A stretch of 25,796 nt of DNA. Source: an uncultured Collinsella sp. Its GTDB lineage: Bacteria; Actinomycetota; Coriobacteriia; Coriobacteriales; Coriobacteriaceae. The notes below the pieces were generated by a model. The model was not told where the DNA came from. It ran no database searches and saw nothing but the letters and a program-made list of their open reading frames with translations. The stretch is from the NCBI GenBank assembly GCA_959599635.1, contig CAUGJN010000014.1:1-25796 (forward strand), written 5' to 3'. Below, piece by piece: positions 25,287 to 25,796 of the stretch; positions within the stretch are counted from its first letter, which is position 1, and each line of letters opens with the position of its first letter. The position numbers and the translations under genes were made by a program.

Positions 25287-25301
25287 ATCAGCTCCTTTAA
25301 T

Positions 25302-25432
25302 CTTAGATGGGGTCGGGCGGCTTGGCTTTGTTCGCTACTGCGGACAGTCCTGCGCAAGACGAAGAGCACATTAAGTGCTCTTCTTTGCGTGCGGAACTTG
25401 TAGCGAACAAAGCCAAGCCGCCCGACCCTAAG
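25302..25432 (-). repeat. Large inverted repeat filling the leuS leader
   Basis: Arms 25310-25338 and 25400-25428 are perfectly complementary over 29 bases. Four further pairs (25302-25305 with 25429-25432) extend it past a 4-base bulge. The 61-base interior contains a second hairpin with a perfect 9-bp stem (GAAGAGCAC and GTGCTCTTC, loop ATTAA), bordered by partly pairing GCGCAA and TTGCG. It ends about 6 bases before the leuS ribosome site. There is no T-run, no T-box sequence and no clear target duplication. It could be a structured leader, an RNase III substrate, or a small inverted-repeat element without its own genes. Confidence 0.85.
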
Positions 25433-25445
25433 GTTAACTCGTCTG

Positions 25446-25454
25446 ATGATAGCA
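25446..25454 (-). promoter_or_regulatory. Possible extended -10 promoter of leuS
   Basis: The minus strand carries TGC followed by TATCAT. Transcription would begin near 25439, so almost the whole leuS leader would be the inverted repeat. No good -35 is visible. Confidence 0.4.
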
Positions 25455-25462
25455 AATACGAC

Positions 25463-25497
25463 AAGCGAGATGCCTGCGACTTGCCGGCATCTCGCTT
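25463..25497. terminator. 12-bp-stem hairpin between guaB and leuS
   Basis: AAGCGAGATGCC (25463-25474) and GGCATCTCGCTT (25486-25497) pair perfectly around an 11-base loop, 48 bases after the guaB stop. A clear T-run is missing on the minus strand, so it is a likely but non-standard guaB terminator. A smaller stem (GGTTGA and TCAACC, 25512-25526) lies between it and guaB. Confidence 0.55.
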
Positions 25498-25545
25498 TAT
25501 CTAAATAACGTGGTTGAGGCTCAACCTTTATGTGCAGGTCTTATC

Positions 25546-25796
25546 TTATCGATACGTTACGCTCTGTTGGGAGTCCTTGACTACGACGTCGTGGGCTCCG
25601 CCTTCGACGATCGAGGTCGAGGAGACCAGGGTCAGACGTGCCTTTTCCTGGAGCTCGGGGATCGAGAGGGCGCCGCAGTTGCACATCGTGGACTTGACCT
25701 TGTAGAGTGTGCCGCCCACGCCGTCCTTGAGGGAGCCGGCGTAGGGAACGTAGGAGTCGACGCCCTCGACGAAGCTGAGCTTCGCGGCGCCGCCCA
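25546..25796 (-). CDS. guaB: IMP dehydrogenase, C-terminal end (cut by window edge)
   Basis: IMP dehydrogenase oxidises IMP to XMP, the committed step of guanine nucleotide synthesis. Only the last 82 residues lie in the window; the catalytic Cys loop is outside. The visible part reads EGVDSYVPYAGSLKDGVGG, then KSTMCNCGALSIPELQEKA and LVSSTSIVEGGAHDV, typical of the C-terminus of the long IMPDH form found in many Gram-positive bacteria. The stop is TAA at 25546-25548. It is on the same strand as leuS but separated by about 260 bases with a hairpin and the leuS leader repeat, so it is probably a separate unit. Confidence 0.88.
   Translation of the reverse strand, partial: GGAAKLSFVEGVDSYVPYAGSLKDGVGGTLYKVKSTMCNCGALSIPELQEKARLTLVSSTSIVEGGAHDVVVKDSQQSVTYR

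Noticed and set aside
25301..25433. Transposon with target-site duplication around the leuS leader repeat
   Set aside because: I could not find a convincing direct repeat flanking the arms and no transposase is present, so I list it only as an inverted repeat with a mobile-element possibility.
25287..25439. T-box or leucine attenuator upstream of leuS
   Set aside because: No T-box consensus (GGTGGNACCGCG type), no run of leucine codons in a leader peptide, and no terminator U-tract at the end of the hairpin.
25307..25504. Short plus-strand frame across the leuS leader repeat, and a short minus-strand frame within it
   Set aside because: They follow the arms of the inverted repeat, have no ribosome site and no recognisable protein features.

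Overview
This window reads as one block of bacterial housekeeping genes, all on the minus strand. GC content is high (roughly 60% by eye), start codons include GTG and TTG, and the proteins look actinobacterial. The gene order and protein style suggest the class Coriobacteriia, most likely a Collinsella-like gut bacterium. That assignment is recognition from memory, not a database result. I see no prophage, transposase, CRISPR array, toxin or defence gene, and no broken gene. The only incomplete genes are cut by the window edges. No stretch longer than 300 bases lacks a gene.

Layout in the direction of transcription (high to low coordinates): (1) the C-terminal end of guaB (25546-25796) and a 12-bp-stem hairpin. 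(2) leuS, with an unusual leader that is almost entirely one 130-nt inverted repeat, and its own terminator. (3) A strong promoter followed at once by an intrinsic-terminator hairpin, then rimP-nusA-infB-rbfA-nrnA-truB-ribF-dnaG, mostly overlapping or a few bases apart, and rpoD after 110 bases. This joins the classical nusA-infB operon to the dnaG-rpoD macromolecular-synthesis genes. A terminator follows rpoD. (4) A 28-bp perfect palindrome, then tRNA-Asn with a consensus promoter and terminator. (5) asp23-fakA-recG-rsmD-coaD. (6) sepIVA-like, DUF177, rpmF, plsX, acpP, rnc, smc, with hairpins or palindromes before plsX and before acpP.

Together the genes cover purine synthesis, leucyl-tRNA charging, ribosome maturation and transcription/translation factors, flavin cofactors, replication priming and the primary sigma factor, CoA and phospholipid precursors, DNA repair, and chromosome condensation.

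I found no clear new multi-gene system. The points worth a second look are regulatory and active-site oddities: the leuS leader duplex, the rimP attenuator candidate, a NusA with a Cys/His tail where rnpM (ylxR) is missing, an RNase III with Asn at a metal-binding Asp, an acyl carrier protein with Asn-Ser-Leu instead of Asp-Ser-Leu, and two long perfect palindromes.
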